Assembly: GCA_001599595.1 (NCBI GenBank)
Contig: BCHH01000002.1
Location: 3,648,425 to 3,712,424 of the forward strand
Length of the DNA: 64,000 nucleotides
Direction of reading: 5' to 3'
DNA from: Beverwykella pulmonaria
Lineage: Eukaryota > Ascomycota > Dothideomycetes > Pleosporales > Melanommataceae
This document shows positions 24,630 to 35,793 of the stretch, piece by piece. The notes beneath the pieces are model-generated. The model was not told the origin of the DNA. It saw only the letters and a program-made list of their open reading frames with translations, and searched no databases. Positions within the stretch are counted from its first letter, which is position 1. Every line of letters starts with the position of its first letter. Made by a program: the position numbers and the translations under genes.

Positions 24630-26234
24630 ATGGACAGTTCGCAAGCGCCAGAAAGGGCGTCGAAGGCAAAAGAGCCCTCGCGACTCAGAAAATGGGCAAC
24701 TGCAATAGTCCGAATTTCCAAGAGGGAGGAGCATACTTTTCGGTCCGAGCCGCTTTCCTCTTCACAGAGCCCATTGCATCATAATCGAGATCGTGACTCG
24801 AACATCCAAAGTAGTGCCCAACCCGAACTTCAAACTTCTCAATCAAAGTGTGCACGTATCGACATTGTAAAAGACGGCGCCTCCGTCCCGGCCCGCTCAA
24901 TCAATACCACCAATGTAAAGGCAATCACTCACCATTCTTCAAGTGAGCTTCTTCCTGCAAGTCCACCATTTGTTAAAGACGCTGTTGCTGGATACACTCC
25001 GCCAATTGATGGAGCACGGAACGTTTCACCTGGATCTATCGACGTCAAACCAAATCCTCATGCATCATTATCGCGCGAAACCGACCTCTCATCCGTCAAG
25101 GCACTCGGCAATGAGATTTCGAAGATACTGGAAAGTCATGAAATTGGACTGGACGGTCCGAAATTACACTTCCCAGACTCGGAATACTCACTTTTGTTCA
25201 CACGCGACAGAATCGAGGAAGTCCTCCCGAATGCATCCCCCGAACTTATTAGCTTCATCTGTGACAAGGCGACCAAGCTATTTGCGATTACTGTATTGTC
25301 AAATCAACCAGAACTACTTCCCGCAATGAAGGCATTCTGCCGCCACAATGTGACTGACGCAAAATGTCTCCCCATCCAGCGGAAACTCACTGCAGAGGAC
25401 GAATGTGACCACTTGGGCGAAGTATCAGAATGTTCGGATGAGTGCATTGGTACAGAGCCTAGGCACTGCAAGCACGATGCATGGCTGGACGTCTTCCACC
25501 ACAAGATCTGGGACAGACTCAGTTTCAGTAACTTTTACGACAAGCAGTGGTCATTTGTGCTCCATAGCTTTCACCACGACACCTTCACGTACAGCCTGCA
25601 TGACTGGTGTATTTTGCCGTTCAAGAAAACGATCGAGAAGGATGGCAAGATTGGGCCGGGTCATTTCAGCACCGTGACCCAAGCATCGATGCTTGCGGGA
25701 TTTCAAGATACAATTGATTCAGTCAGTATACATGAATCACGTTCGAGATCTCGTCCTTCCACTAACATTAGTATTCTCAATAGAGAGGACGTGATACAGT
25801 CAAAGTTGCAATAAAAACCTTGCGCCCGCTTGAAGAAAAGGGGTACAACATCGTTGATGAATGGAACTCAGAAGCCAATGCACATAAAACACTTGATCGT
25901 CTGCAAAATGAGCATATAACTCGTGGTATTGCAGCTTATTGCCAGCATGGGAAGTACAACATCGTCTTAGAATGGGCGGATGGTGGCAGCCTCAGATCCT
26001 TCTGGAATGAGAACCCCAACCCTAAACTGTCAAAAGAGAGAATCATGGAGCTCTTGAGACAGCTTTATGGTCTAGCTGATGCTCTTGCTTCTATGCACCA
26101 TACGTCAGTGTCCTCTTCAAGAGGCGACACTAGAAGTAGGGGCAGCTCCGTTAGCTCTGCCTCTGGAGTTCATACCAGAGATTTCCAAAGAACAGGATAT
26201 TCCAAGAACAAGCCGATTGAGATCGAGGTTGATA

Positions 26235-26242
26235 GTTCCGAG
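26235..26242. repeat. Left 8-bp target-site duplication GTTCCGAG
   Basis: GTTCCGAG lies immediately before the CAGA start of the hAT element and is repeated exactly at 29235-29242. Eight base pairs is the usual hAT duplication length. Confidence 0.95.
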
Positions 26243-29234
26243 CAGACTTGGCAACAAACAAGCTCAACAAGCTAGCTTGATTGGCTTGATTGTTACTAAC
26301 AAACAAGCCAAACAAGCTGAGGAGTCGCTCCCTAACAATCAATCAAGCTGAGATTCGTCAGCTTGTTTGGCTTGTTTGTTACTTTTGTAAGTGTTGAGGC
26401 TGTAGAGATGTACGTAAAGTACGTATATCATTGATTTTCATAGTGTTGATATTCAATTGCCCCTATATCTATGGCCTCTAATTGGCTTACTAAGCGAGAC
26501 GCTAGTACTAACTAAGTAAGGTTGCAATTTCTTTGACACGCCAACCATCTCCGTCAACATCAACTGCACCTACCTGCCCTCACCTATTACACCACTTTTA
26601 CAGCAATTACCGCCGTCCTATCACTGCTAAAGACCTTACTAGGCATAAACGCTAACCTCTCGCAAGTATTCTTACAGCAGATTGAAAACGCGGGCTCACA
26701 GTTACCCTCCAACAGTGACGCAACTAATTACGCGACCAATGCGCCCTCCAAGCTCAATGCAATTAAATATCCACCTACTATAACACCTATACTGTTAGAT
26801 AATTCTATATACAAAGGCATTAACTAGAAGTGTATTCCACAGCTTTAAAAGCCTCTATATAACCCAAAGCAAAGCTATTAGAGCTAGGTTTGGTAGTATA
26901 GTTACCAAGTTTACCATTGCAAGCATCACCAACTCTACTAGCTCTGCAAATATTGCCACACCCATAAGGCCCCTAGAGGCCTATATAGGGCTAATTACTC
27001 TACAAGCTCTATTGCCAGGCATCTTGCTAAGCAGCAGAGAGGCTACAGAGTCAAAAAAGCTAGCTAAATTAACTTTCAGAAACTATTAGGTCAGCCCTTA
27101 GTGCTGGCCTAGATCCAGCAGCAACATAATATAGAGATTTGTCAAGACGTTGCCAATACGTTGGCCAATGCTTTTAAAAAGGAGTTATTTTAGCAGGCAG
27201 TTATTAACTTTGTAGTTTCCAATAATCAAGCTCTCTAAGTTATTAAGGCCCCAGCTTTTTAAGAGATAATTTAGCAGGCTAATCCTCTAGCTAAACACTA
27301 CTTATAGAGGAGCCACAACACCCTCTAGGACTACATTATTGCCAAATATAAGGCCTACTTGCCTTTAGTTATTAATTACCTCAGCCAGTCACGCTTGCTA
27401 ATACATATATTATTTAATAATTAGACATCAACTAGCAGTAAACGCGCTCTCACAGGGATCTACGTACATTATCTAGACGCTGCTAGAGTGTTACAAGACT
27501 ACGTTCTTAGGTTGCCCTCACTCCTGGGTCAACACTCTAGCAATAATATTGCTAGTGTAGTTAAAAAGACGCTTTAAACTTTTAGGATAACTCCAAAACG
27601 CCTTAGTTACTTTGTCCTTGACAATGCCCTAAATAACAACACTACAATAGAAGCCTTGGCCTTAGTGTACAACTTTAATCCCCAACACTAACAACTACAC
27701 TATTTATGCTATATCCTTAACCTAGGGGCGCAGCAAATTATATTTAGGAAGGACAGAGAGGCGTATAATAACTTAGACAAGAATATACTAGATAAGGAGC
27801 AGTTTATAGAGGAGTAGCAGAGGACTAGCCCCTTAGGTGTCCTACTTAACGTTATCACCTCTATATGTACTCCACAAGCCCGTTAGCTTCTTAAGGGCTT
27901 TTAAATTAATTACAACAACTACTTAGAAGACTCAAGATCCTTATTAGAGCCTATTAAGCCTGTTAAGACTTGCTAGAACTCCTTCTGCTTATGTTTTAAG
28001 CGCGCTGTTAAATTACGCAACCCAATTAATAACTACATTTAGTACAAGACTAATAAATACAACTAAGAGCTAGCAAAGCGTTGCAACTAGCTAGGAAATG
28101 TCCCAAAGAAGCCAAGGCTCTTTATTAAGGAGGGCGGCCTTACTGCTAAGGACTAGGCTACAATATTAGAGTACATACAAATATTGGCGCTGTTTAAAGA
28201 AGCTACCCAAGAGCTTAAAGGCAGAGGCAAGGCTGGCTTATCTAGAGCCATATAGGAAGTTATCCCAACATTTAATTGGCTTATTAATTAGCTCTAGGAC
28301 ACTATTAAGAGGCTTAATAACGCAAAGTTTAATAATATTAACAGACTAGAGGACCACCTACTTATCAATTGCAAAGCAGCTCTTAAGAAGCTATTGGAGT
28401 ACTACAATAAACTTTACAGTACCCCAGCGTACTATGCTGCCTGTAGGCTCCATCTATAGTACAAGAACTACCTAGAAGAAGCCTAGCGTGTACCTAAGGA
28501 TTACAATAAGCAGCTCTACAGCGCTAAACACCTATACAAGGGCTGGCTTAAAGAAAGCTACTGTTAATTTTAACTGCTCTAGAAGGCCTTCAAGGACTCT
28601 GCTAGGCCTTTAAGTGCTTCTTAAGCACCTCTACCAAAGAAAGTTTGCCTTAGTTACTCTACTAGTAGAGCTAACTTTATAAGGGCTACACTTAAGAGCG
28701 CTGAGAGCTCTTAGGAGAGTGATGATAAGTTTAATTACTAGAAGGCTGAGTTGCCTCTTAGCAAGAGCAAGTCATTGGCCAAGGACCTAATAAAGTACTG
28801 GCTTACAAAGGCTGAGCAGTATCCCTTGCTCTTACGCTTCGCCCTTAATATATTAAGTATACCTGCTGCAGCCACAGACTGTGAGAGGACCTTCTCAGAG
28901 CTTGGAGACTTACTAGAAGTACAACAACTCCGCATGAAGCCTAACTTGCTCTTAGCGCTCCAGAGTCTCCAGAGTTGGAAGCGCATTAGCTTGAAGCCTC
29001 AGAAAAATCAATCAGGAGTCACCTCCAAGGTCCCCATCCAGATAGATACAATATACACGATTGATGATGTGCTCACGTGACTGGGCAATTCACTTCCTAA
29101 TAAATAAACAAGCCAAACAAGCCGCCAGGCAAATATTTTCCTAACAAACAAGCCAAACAAGCCAGCCCCTTGATTGCTAACAAACAAGCAAGCCGGAGGG
29201 GCCAGCTTGTTTGGCTTGTTTGTTGCCAACTCTG
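26243..29234 (+). mobile_element. hAT-superfamily DNA transposon, transposase dead
   Basis: The 2,992-bp element starts CAGACTTGGCAACAAACAAG and ends with the complement of CAGAGTTGGCAACAAACAAG, i.e. 20-bp terminal inverted repeats with one mismatch. It is flanked by GTTCCGAG. Both ends carry further copies of AACAAGCCAAACAAGC in direct and inverted orientation. Coding sense on the plus strand shows a relic hAT transposase: YFVLDNALNNNTTIEALA near 27610, then a region with many TAG codons. The C-terminal dimerisation domain at 28751-29080 stays open (AATDCERTFSELGDLLEVQQ). Stops sit where Gln or Trp codons are expected, as CpA-to-TpA change on both strands would produce. It is therefore probably non-autonomous and was moved by a transposase encoded elsewhere. 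Confidence 0.93.
28751..29080 (+). pseudogene. hAT transposase C-terminal dimerisation domain, surviving open part
   Basis: This 109-codon open frame is the end of the transposase relic. It contains SKSLAKDLIKYWLTKAEQYP, LNILSIPAAATDCERTFSEL and LRMKPNLLLALQSLQSWKR, the conserved hAT C-terminal dimerisation signature. Upstream catalytic and zinc-finger parts are broken by stops, so no functional enzyme is expected. Confidence 0.88.
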
Positions 29235-29242
29235 GTTCCGAG
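29235..29242. repeat. Right 8-bp target-site duplication GTTCCGAG
   Basis: This is an exact copy of the left duplication, immediately after the CTCTG end of the element. The kinase-HET reading frame resumes at 29243. Confidence 0.95.
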
Positions 29243-32200
29243 GGAAAGAGCCTCGAGCCGGTGGAAATTCAGTCCCCTCATATCGTCATCACAAACGACC
29301 CAGTCCAGAACGATACCAATCATGACAATCTAATCATTCGACCACTGTCACGACAATCAACGAACAGTAAAGAGAATTGGCGTCATGGAGACATCAAGCC
29401 AGAAAACATACTTCGATTCGAAGCTGATGGCACTTGGCTAGGGACCCTCAAGCTTGCAGACCTTGGTAGAGCTAAACAACGCTACCTTGCCACCCGGGAA
29501 CTGCCTGACAAGGAAATCGACCGCTGGCGTACCAAGCCATACGAAGCTCCGGACATCTGGATCAGCAAAGGGCAAGAGTCGATGTCACGGTTGTATGACT
29601 GCTGGGCTATGGGCTGTGTATTTTTCGAAGCAATTGTTTGGATGCTCTATGGCCAGCAAGCGATCTGGAATTTCGATGTGACGACGGCCAAGGCTCAGAA
29701 GGAGGGTACTCCTTATTGGTCAAGAGTGGGCGAATCGGGTGCCGAAGTCAGTGTGCTAGCAAGAGGCTGGATGGACTACATCTTGGAGAAAGATCCAGAA
29801 TGTAATCCAAAAGCAGGGACCGTGTTGGGCGATCTCATGAGACTGGTGAAAGGGAAACTCCTCCAAATTCACCTACCCTTCAACTCTGATGTCTATGAGC
29901 AGGGGTATCGTACAAATGCCGAAGACATGCGCGAAGATATTGCAGCTATACTTGACAGAGCGGAAGCCGAAGAAAACGGCAAAACAGACGATCGATACAT
30001 ATTCACCGGGTCAGATCGGGAAAAGGTCCACCATCCCTCCATTGACCCTGACTCTACACCAGCCCAAGAACCAAAGAACGCGTCGAACTTCCTTGCTTTA
30101 CCTCATGCCCGTCAAAAGAACTCGCTCGCTGTGCCATCCCCGAAAGGAGGCGGTGGAGCGTTGACCACACGCAGCCAAAACCAATACACCCACTCCCTCA
30201 ATGACGTGTGGAAATATGTGGACGATGATCAATTTGCTATCTCGGTCCTGCAACGCAACAAATTTCCCTTCTCAACCCTGTTCTCAGAGGCCACATCCAC
30301 CATTTGCAATCCTTGCCAGGAAGTCGGGCGTCATTTCCAACACTTCACCTTTGATCGATCAATGCGAGACTTGAGGAAAGCTGTGACAACTAAGTCCTGC
30401 GATCTCTGCTCATTGCTCTACTACACGGCGAAGAATTCCAAGATTGCAAGCATAGCAATAGTAACATTCTCTACGTCTCTAGCAGGGGTGAGAATAAATG
30501 AGAATGGCAAAGACAATTTGGTCTTGAGGTTCTGCCGGTCTTGGGGTAAGTGTCCTTGCACAAGTCACCTTTGATTTATTGCCCGTCTTTTTTGATTTCT
30601 CAACCACATGAGACGATCCTCAATATCTCAATCGGCAAAATCTTACACTGCACCCCAGTGATTCCCATTGCAGAGTCACTGTATATGCGACTAATAGCTG
30701 ACCTATCTTGCAGATTTGCCAGCCAGCATGATTAAAGCACCATATCCCCCAATTGGTCTCCCAAGATTACCAAATGCTGGAAGTAAACAACACGTAAAAA
30801 TTCTTCGCGCATGGTTGAAAGATTGCGACGAACGTCATGAGTGTGGCCGGGCCGATTCAGGTCGATATTGTCCTAAACGGTTGTTGGCTGTTGGTTCGGA
30901 GCAAGAACATCCTCGATTGGTGGAGACTGCGCAGCTTGCTGAGAACGAACGAGAAGACATGAGGTATGTAGCGCTATCACACCCCTGGGGAGATCCGACC
31001 CGTCACGAACACTTTCGTACTACCACGGACACGATATCGGACTACCTGGACTCAGTGATATTGGACGACCTGCCACAGACCTTCAAGGATGCAGTCAAAA
31101 TCACGAGGGATCTGAAAATTAAATACATCTGGATTGATTCCATCTGCATCCATCAAGGGGAAGATGGGGACTTCAACGAACAGGCGCCATTCATGCAAGA
31201 CATATTTGGCTCTGCCTACTGTGTGCTTGCTGCGAGCAGTGCCGAGGGAATGACCTCGGGATTCTTAAAAGATGTAGAAGCTAAGGCAGTAGCTATCCGA
31301 GCGCAATTCGATCCGACTCCGGGCACACTATTCATTTCTCAATCAGTCGATGATTTCCAGAAAGATGTGCTCGAGAGTTGTCTCAATAAACGTGGCTGGG
31401 TCTTCCAGGAAAGAGCTCTTGCACGTCGGACAATATTCTTCGCAAAGACTCAAACTTATTTCGAATGTGCAAATGGTGTTCGATGCGAATCTTTTAGCAA
31501 ATTAGAAAAGTAAGTCTCTTCTATGGCATCTTACGACGGCAAAATTTGCTTGCTAATCATGATAACAGCTCGGAGGAAGCCTTTCTCGGCGATTCAGACT
31601 TTCCGAGATACGTAAAGCAAGAGAAGAACAAAGGTGCTCAACAATACCTTTTCGAAAGCTTGTACCGGAAATACTCTCGTCTAGAATTCTCAGAACATAC
31701 TGACAAACCCATTGCAATCTCTGGGTTGGAACAAAGGCTATTGAAAGCGTTTGAAGACCGTGGTGGTGCAGGCATCTTTGAGAAGTACTGGGGCCGATGT
31801 CTACTATGGAAGAGAGCATCCAAGGATCACCCACTCGAGCGGATCAATTTCCAGCCTCCGACCGACAAAGAAACTTCAAAATCTGGCACGAAGAAACCCA
31901 GAACAACCTACAAATTGAGGCCTCCTCCATCGTGGTCTTGGATGTCCTATATCGGCAGCATAGACTATGTTGAGCCTCCTCGTGCAGGTGTTGTTTGGAA
32001 TGTTGAGGAAGTCCAACTTCACTACACCGGAGACCGGACGACGGCCTGGCTTTCTGCTACTGAAAACATGATTATAACTGCTATAGCGAGAGACTTCACT
32101 ATTGGAGAGGATACTCATGAAAATGAGACGATGCTGACATATGACGATCAGGCATGGGAAAAACGAGCGAACAAAAAGTGCATCATCATTGGGTCGATGA

Positions 32201-32346
32201 AAACTACAACCGTGCACTATGTCCTCATCGTTAGTCCAATGGAGTCTGTGGATAGATTTGCGTATGAACGTATTGGTGTTGGATATCTACCCGAAAAGTT
32301 TATCAGTGCACTGAAAGAGCAGGGTGAGACTGTGACTGTTCTATAG

Positions 32347-33067
32347 TTAGAAATATACCTTGATGACTCTGTGCGTCGTCCTGGATCGCGCCCTTCTCAT
32401 TTTTGTGGTAAATAACTTTAGCTTGTACAATAGAAGGATGCTAGTACTCATGATGGGTAAAGATTTGAATGCGGCCTTGTCTCTTTTCTTGGTAAATTAC
32501 GCGCTCTCAATCTTAATGAAAACTGAATACAAGAACAGTATCTCTACGCCCACGAAACTCGCACTTTACATAGCAAATATTATTGAAATGGGGCGTCTCT
32601 GAGAATTTTCTTGTGCGTTGGTTTTGAAGTTTTTTTGATAATTATTTCAGCTTGTTGCCTTCCTTAGCTAGTTCAATTTCTTTGCTTGTTTACTTTTATG
32701 GTTTACTTTCTTAGTTCATTCACTATCTTAGTGTATTAACTTTCTTAGCTCATATTCTTGCTGCGCTTTTTCTTCTTTTTTTCCGGCTTGTTTGTCTTCT
32801 TGGCTCGTGCAATTTTTAGCTTATTTACGTTACTTCTACTTTCTAGCTTGTCCTTATTCGCTTTCTCGGATTTCCATTCACTTCCTTGGCTCGTTTCTTT
32901 TCACTTTCTTGACCAGGCGTGTAAATGGCGTAAAATAAGATGAATCCTCTTATGCAGTAGTTAGGCTGCAGAAATCTTTCAATTATAGGTAAGAATATTC
33001 CCTACATCAACAATTGCCTCGTTGTGCTTCGAAATCCTATCTACCTGCCCTCGATTTCACCCTTCAA
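32347..33067. repeat. Intergenic with degenerate pyrimidine-rich tract
   Basis: From about 32600 to 32930 the plus strand is dominated by loose repeats of the type TTCTTAGCTCGTT and variants (CTTAGCTAG, CTTAGTTCA, CTTGGCTCG), separated by short T-rich spacers. This looks like a degenerate minisatellite. No gene is visible here, and the tract ends just before the UstYa gene stop. Confidence 0.5.
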
Positions 33068-34090
33068 TCAGTAGATGAGATCCCTATCCCAATCCCCGTC
33101 ATTCAAATTCCTCTCCCTAGCCCAGGCTTGGATCGCTTCGAAATTACGACACACATGCGTCGACCCCATATTGATAAAGTTAATGCCAGGTTTACCTTGT
33201 GGCAATGTGAAGGAGAGCTCTGTAGCATCCTTCCAGTTCCAGTGCAAGGTCGCCACATCAGAATAACACATTATGCCCTGGCGAATGCGGTCGATGCAAT
33301 GCTCTACACTTATCAGTCGTCGTACCTTCAAAAGAGGGGACCTCTCACAGGCAGGATACATACCAAAGTGAAGGACGGCGGCTCGATCGGCGGTTCCATT
33401 TGCGTCCATAATCCCCCCGTCGGGAAAACGATCAGGGTACAAACTTTTGCGAAGAGTATTCTTTAAAGGTTAGTGGATGCAAAACTCTTGCACGCGAAAT
33501 CGTACGTACAAGACAATGGAGCTGGTGAAAGACTTCAAGCTGTACCATGTACTTCCCCGCGTGTTTTCCACTCTCTAGTTTCACTGTTTGGTTGGGGAGT
33601 CTTTTGGCGGACGTTTCGTCTAGGAGTGTTCTCGCCGTTCCTGGTATCATTATTGAGAGGCTAATCTTGTGGAAGAGGACGATTTCATACCAGCGTACAA
33701 GTCATCCCACAACTGGTCCAATTCATCCGTCGGTGTGCCCTGGTAAGGTGAGAAATTCCACTGGCCATCGGAAAAGACTTTGACTGAGTGTTCTACGATA
33801 TCGTTCGCTGGAGCTGTGTATATGATTAAAAACATTTTGAACAACAAAGACGTCCAGAACTTACAGAACACAATTTTCACAATGTTTTGAGGATAGTTGA
33901 ACGCAGCGAAGAGGAGAAAGAGGACAACAAAAGCATTGAGAAGGTATGATAGGATGTTGACAATTCCATACATCTTCAACCACCTATCTTCTCTCTCCAA
34001 CTCCAACTGCAACATACTGTGAGTCTCGACACCGTTCAGCAACCCTACACGGCTCTCGTCGTGAGCGGGGGCTTCTGTACTTTTTCCCAT
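33068..34090 (-). CDS. UstYa-family oxidase (DUF3328), candidate RiPP cyclase A
   Basis: UstYa-family proteins catalyse oxidative cyclisation of ribosomal peptides such as ustiloxins, and occur in other mycotoxin pathways. Five exons (34090-33865, 33813-33691, 33640-33510, 33460-33364, 33303-33068) with introns of 48-60 nt join in frame to 270 aa. After a short cytosolic N-terminus comes one membrane helix (YGIVNILSYLLNAFVVLFLL, about residues 41-60), then SPANDIVEHSVKVF. The two family signatures follow: HQLHCL near residue 155 and EHCIDRIRQGIMCYSDV near residue 195, then TLHWNW. These give the paired His/Cys motifs thought to bind copper. The first intron has no stop and is a multiple of three, so it is easily mistaken for coding sequence. 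It diverges from a second family member. Confidence 0.9.
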
Positions 34091-34832
34091 GGTGAAATTG
34101 CATCCAACAAAAGAGTGTTGGAAATTGACAGATTCAAATTGTTTGCAGCGCTCATCTACAGAACAATCTGCAGGTTGTTGATATTGGTAAATACCCAAAG
34201 ATTTGTCGTTACATTGTAAACACTGTTATCAACGTTACGGATTGCTTTTCGCCAGGGATCACGCAGTAGTGACCAAGCACACAAACCTGCATATATTTTC
34301 TATCCTTGGCGTTAGACCTTAGTTCCAATCCTACAGAAACTACCGATCACAAGCCGGCGGAGGGTACTTAGGAATGGTCGAATGATCTCCATCTGTACAA
34401 GTGATTGGTAAGTTCTGAGAGTCATAGTAGCATAAATGCCCGACGAAGTAACCCTGGTACATCCTTAGAACCTGATAACCTGCAGAAAATTATGCATTAT
34501 TACTTACTAAATTGAGGAAATGCGAACCCCAAATGCAGTCGGGTCCTACCTACTTTCCTTTGGCGGGGTACTCAGAACCTTAGCTTCACATAAAGATTGA
34601 GTATCCTTGAGCGGGTGCCCATATACTTGTCTTGGTTAGACATACAAAGGAGCTCATTTGCAGTGATGCACCAATGCGGTGCACAGGCCACCTAGGTCGG
34701 TGCAACACTAAAAAGAGCACCTTCGTAGGCCAACATCACAAGATAAGGCCAAGTATCGAGAGAAACAACATATTCTGGGCATTTTTCCATAGTGCATCGA
34801 TTCCCTCATCTTTTAAAAAGTCAAGATTCAAG
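34091..34832. promoter_or_regulatory. Shared upstream region of two divergent UstYa-family genes
   Basis: This 742-bp region separates the start codons of the divergent UstYa genes and should hold both promoters, which would favour joint expression. No particular factor site was recognised with confidence. Confidence 0.5.
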
Positions 34833-35793
34833 ATGGTAATCATGTTCTCAGTATTTTCTAGAGTGGATCCAATATATAGACTTCTATCTCAACTCGAAAG
34901 TGATGAAGAGGGCAAAGAAGATGTCACACATCCAGTTCGGCCGCTCATATCTCGTTCATCGTGGCACTTTCATGGGCTACTTCTCCTAGTATCTTCGTCC
35001 CTCTTCATCTCAAGTCTTTTCAATTACAAATCACCCTCGATTTACGGTATCGAGATAGCTACTGCAAAATGGTGTAGGTGAAAAACCTGTCAATCCTCTT
35101 TATAATTTAATGACCACGAGTAAAGCAAGATCACTCTCCTCCCTCTCCACCCACCCGACCAAATTCCGCGGCTCCTTTCTCGCCCCTTCAAAATTTCGAG
35201 GTTCCTTACCGGAAGCCAACAAGGAATGGGAGCGGTTCACCTTCAATCCTTACATCGATGGTACCGCGATAGTCCTCGGTGTTACCAAGGAGGATATCCG
35301 TAAGAGCAACAAGATGGCCGATGACGACTGGTTTAACTCTACAGTCGTACTCAACGAAGGAAACAACAAAGAAGAGAGAAGGTATATGGCCACACTCGAA
35401 ATCTTCCATCAAATGCATTGTCTTGATATGCTTCGTAAGTCGACATTCGGGGAGAAATACAAAGACGATGTGTCCCGAAAACACGGCCAGACACAGTTGC
35501 AGAGCCATTTGGGTAAGTCTCGTATATTCTTCTTCCTACAATCCCCCCCCTAAATTTTCTCGACAGACCACTGTATCGAAATTATCAGACAAGTCATCAT
35601 GTGCAATAGCGATCCAGGACTTATCACTTTCCACTGGGTCAAGGATAATCCTGTTCCGTATCCGGACTTCAACACCTGGCATCAGTGTCGAGATGCGGAT
35701 GCTACGTTGGAGTGGGGACGGAGGAATGCGTGGCCTTTGAAAGACTTCGTTCGGAAGAACAGGCTTGTGGTGGAGATGCCTGACGCGCCTTAG
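34833..35793 (+). CDS. UstYa-family oxidase (DUF3328), candidate RiPP cyclase B
   Basis: This second UstYa-family gene diverges from the first. Best-fitting exons are 34833-35073, 35126-35512 and 35567-35793 (284 aa). The first intron uses GTAGGT and an AAAG acceptor and is the least certain junction. A membrane helix (FHGLLLLVSSSLFISSLF) follows a 45-residue N-terminus. The lumenal part has KFRGS twice, then HQMHCLDMLRKS and DHCIEIIRQVIMCNSD, the paired signatures of the family, then TFHWV. A C-terminal WHQCRDADATLEWGRRNAW is typical of the branch. Having two UstY homologues beside one repeat precursor fits dikaritin clusters, where paired members act on Tyr side chains. The precursor candidate begins about 1 kb downstream on the same strand. 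Confidence 0.88.

Larger units (their letters stand above)
24630..32346 (+). pseudogene. Protein kinase-HET fusion gene, split by a hAT transposon
   Basis: Exons are 24630-25721, 25784-26242 continued at 29243-30545, 30714-31509 and 31569-32346. Without the transposon and one 8-bp duplicate the reading frame is continuous: 4,428 nt, 1,475 aa. The order is a 340-residue N-terminal region; a kinase domain with IGPGHFSTVTQA, VAIKTL, a Ser-rich insert, HGDIKPENIL (HGD instead of HRD), LADLGRAK (DLG instead of DFG) and YEAPDIW; a linker; then a HET domain near residues 1030-1140 (YVALSHPWGDPTRHE, YIWIDSICIHQGEDGDF, RGWVFQERALARRTIFF); and a C-terminal region. The donor at 25722 (GTCAGT) is weak but the only phase-compatible one found. 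The element adds a stop 11 codons after the junction (26273-26275), which would leave only the kinase N-lobe. No other lesion was seen, so the insertion looks recent. Confidence 0.85.
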
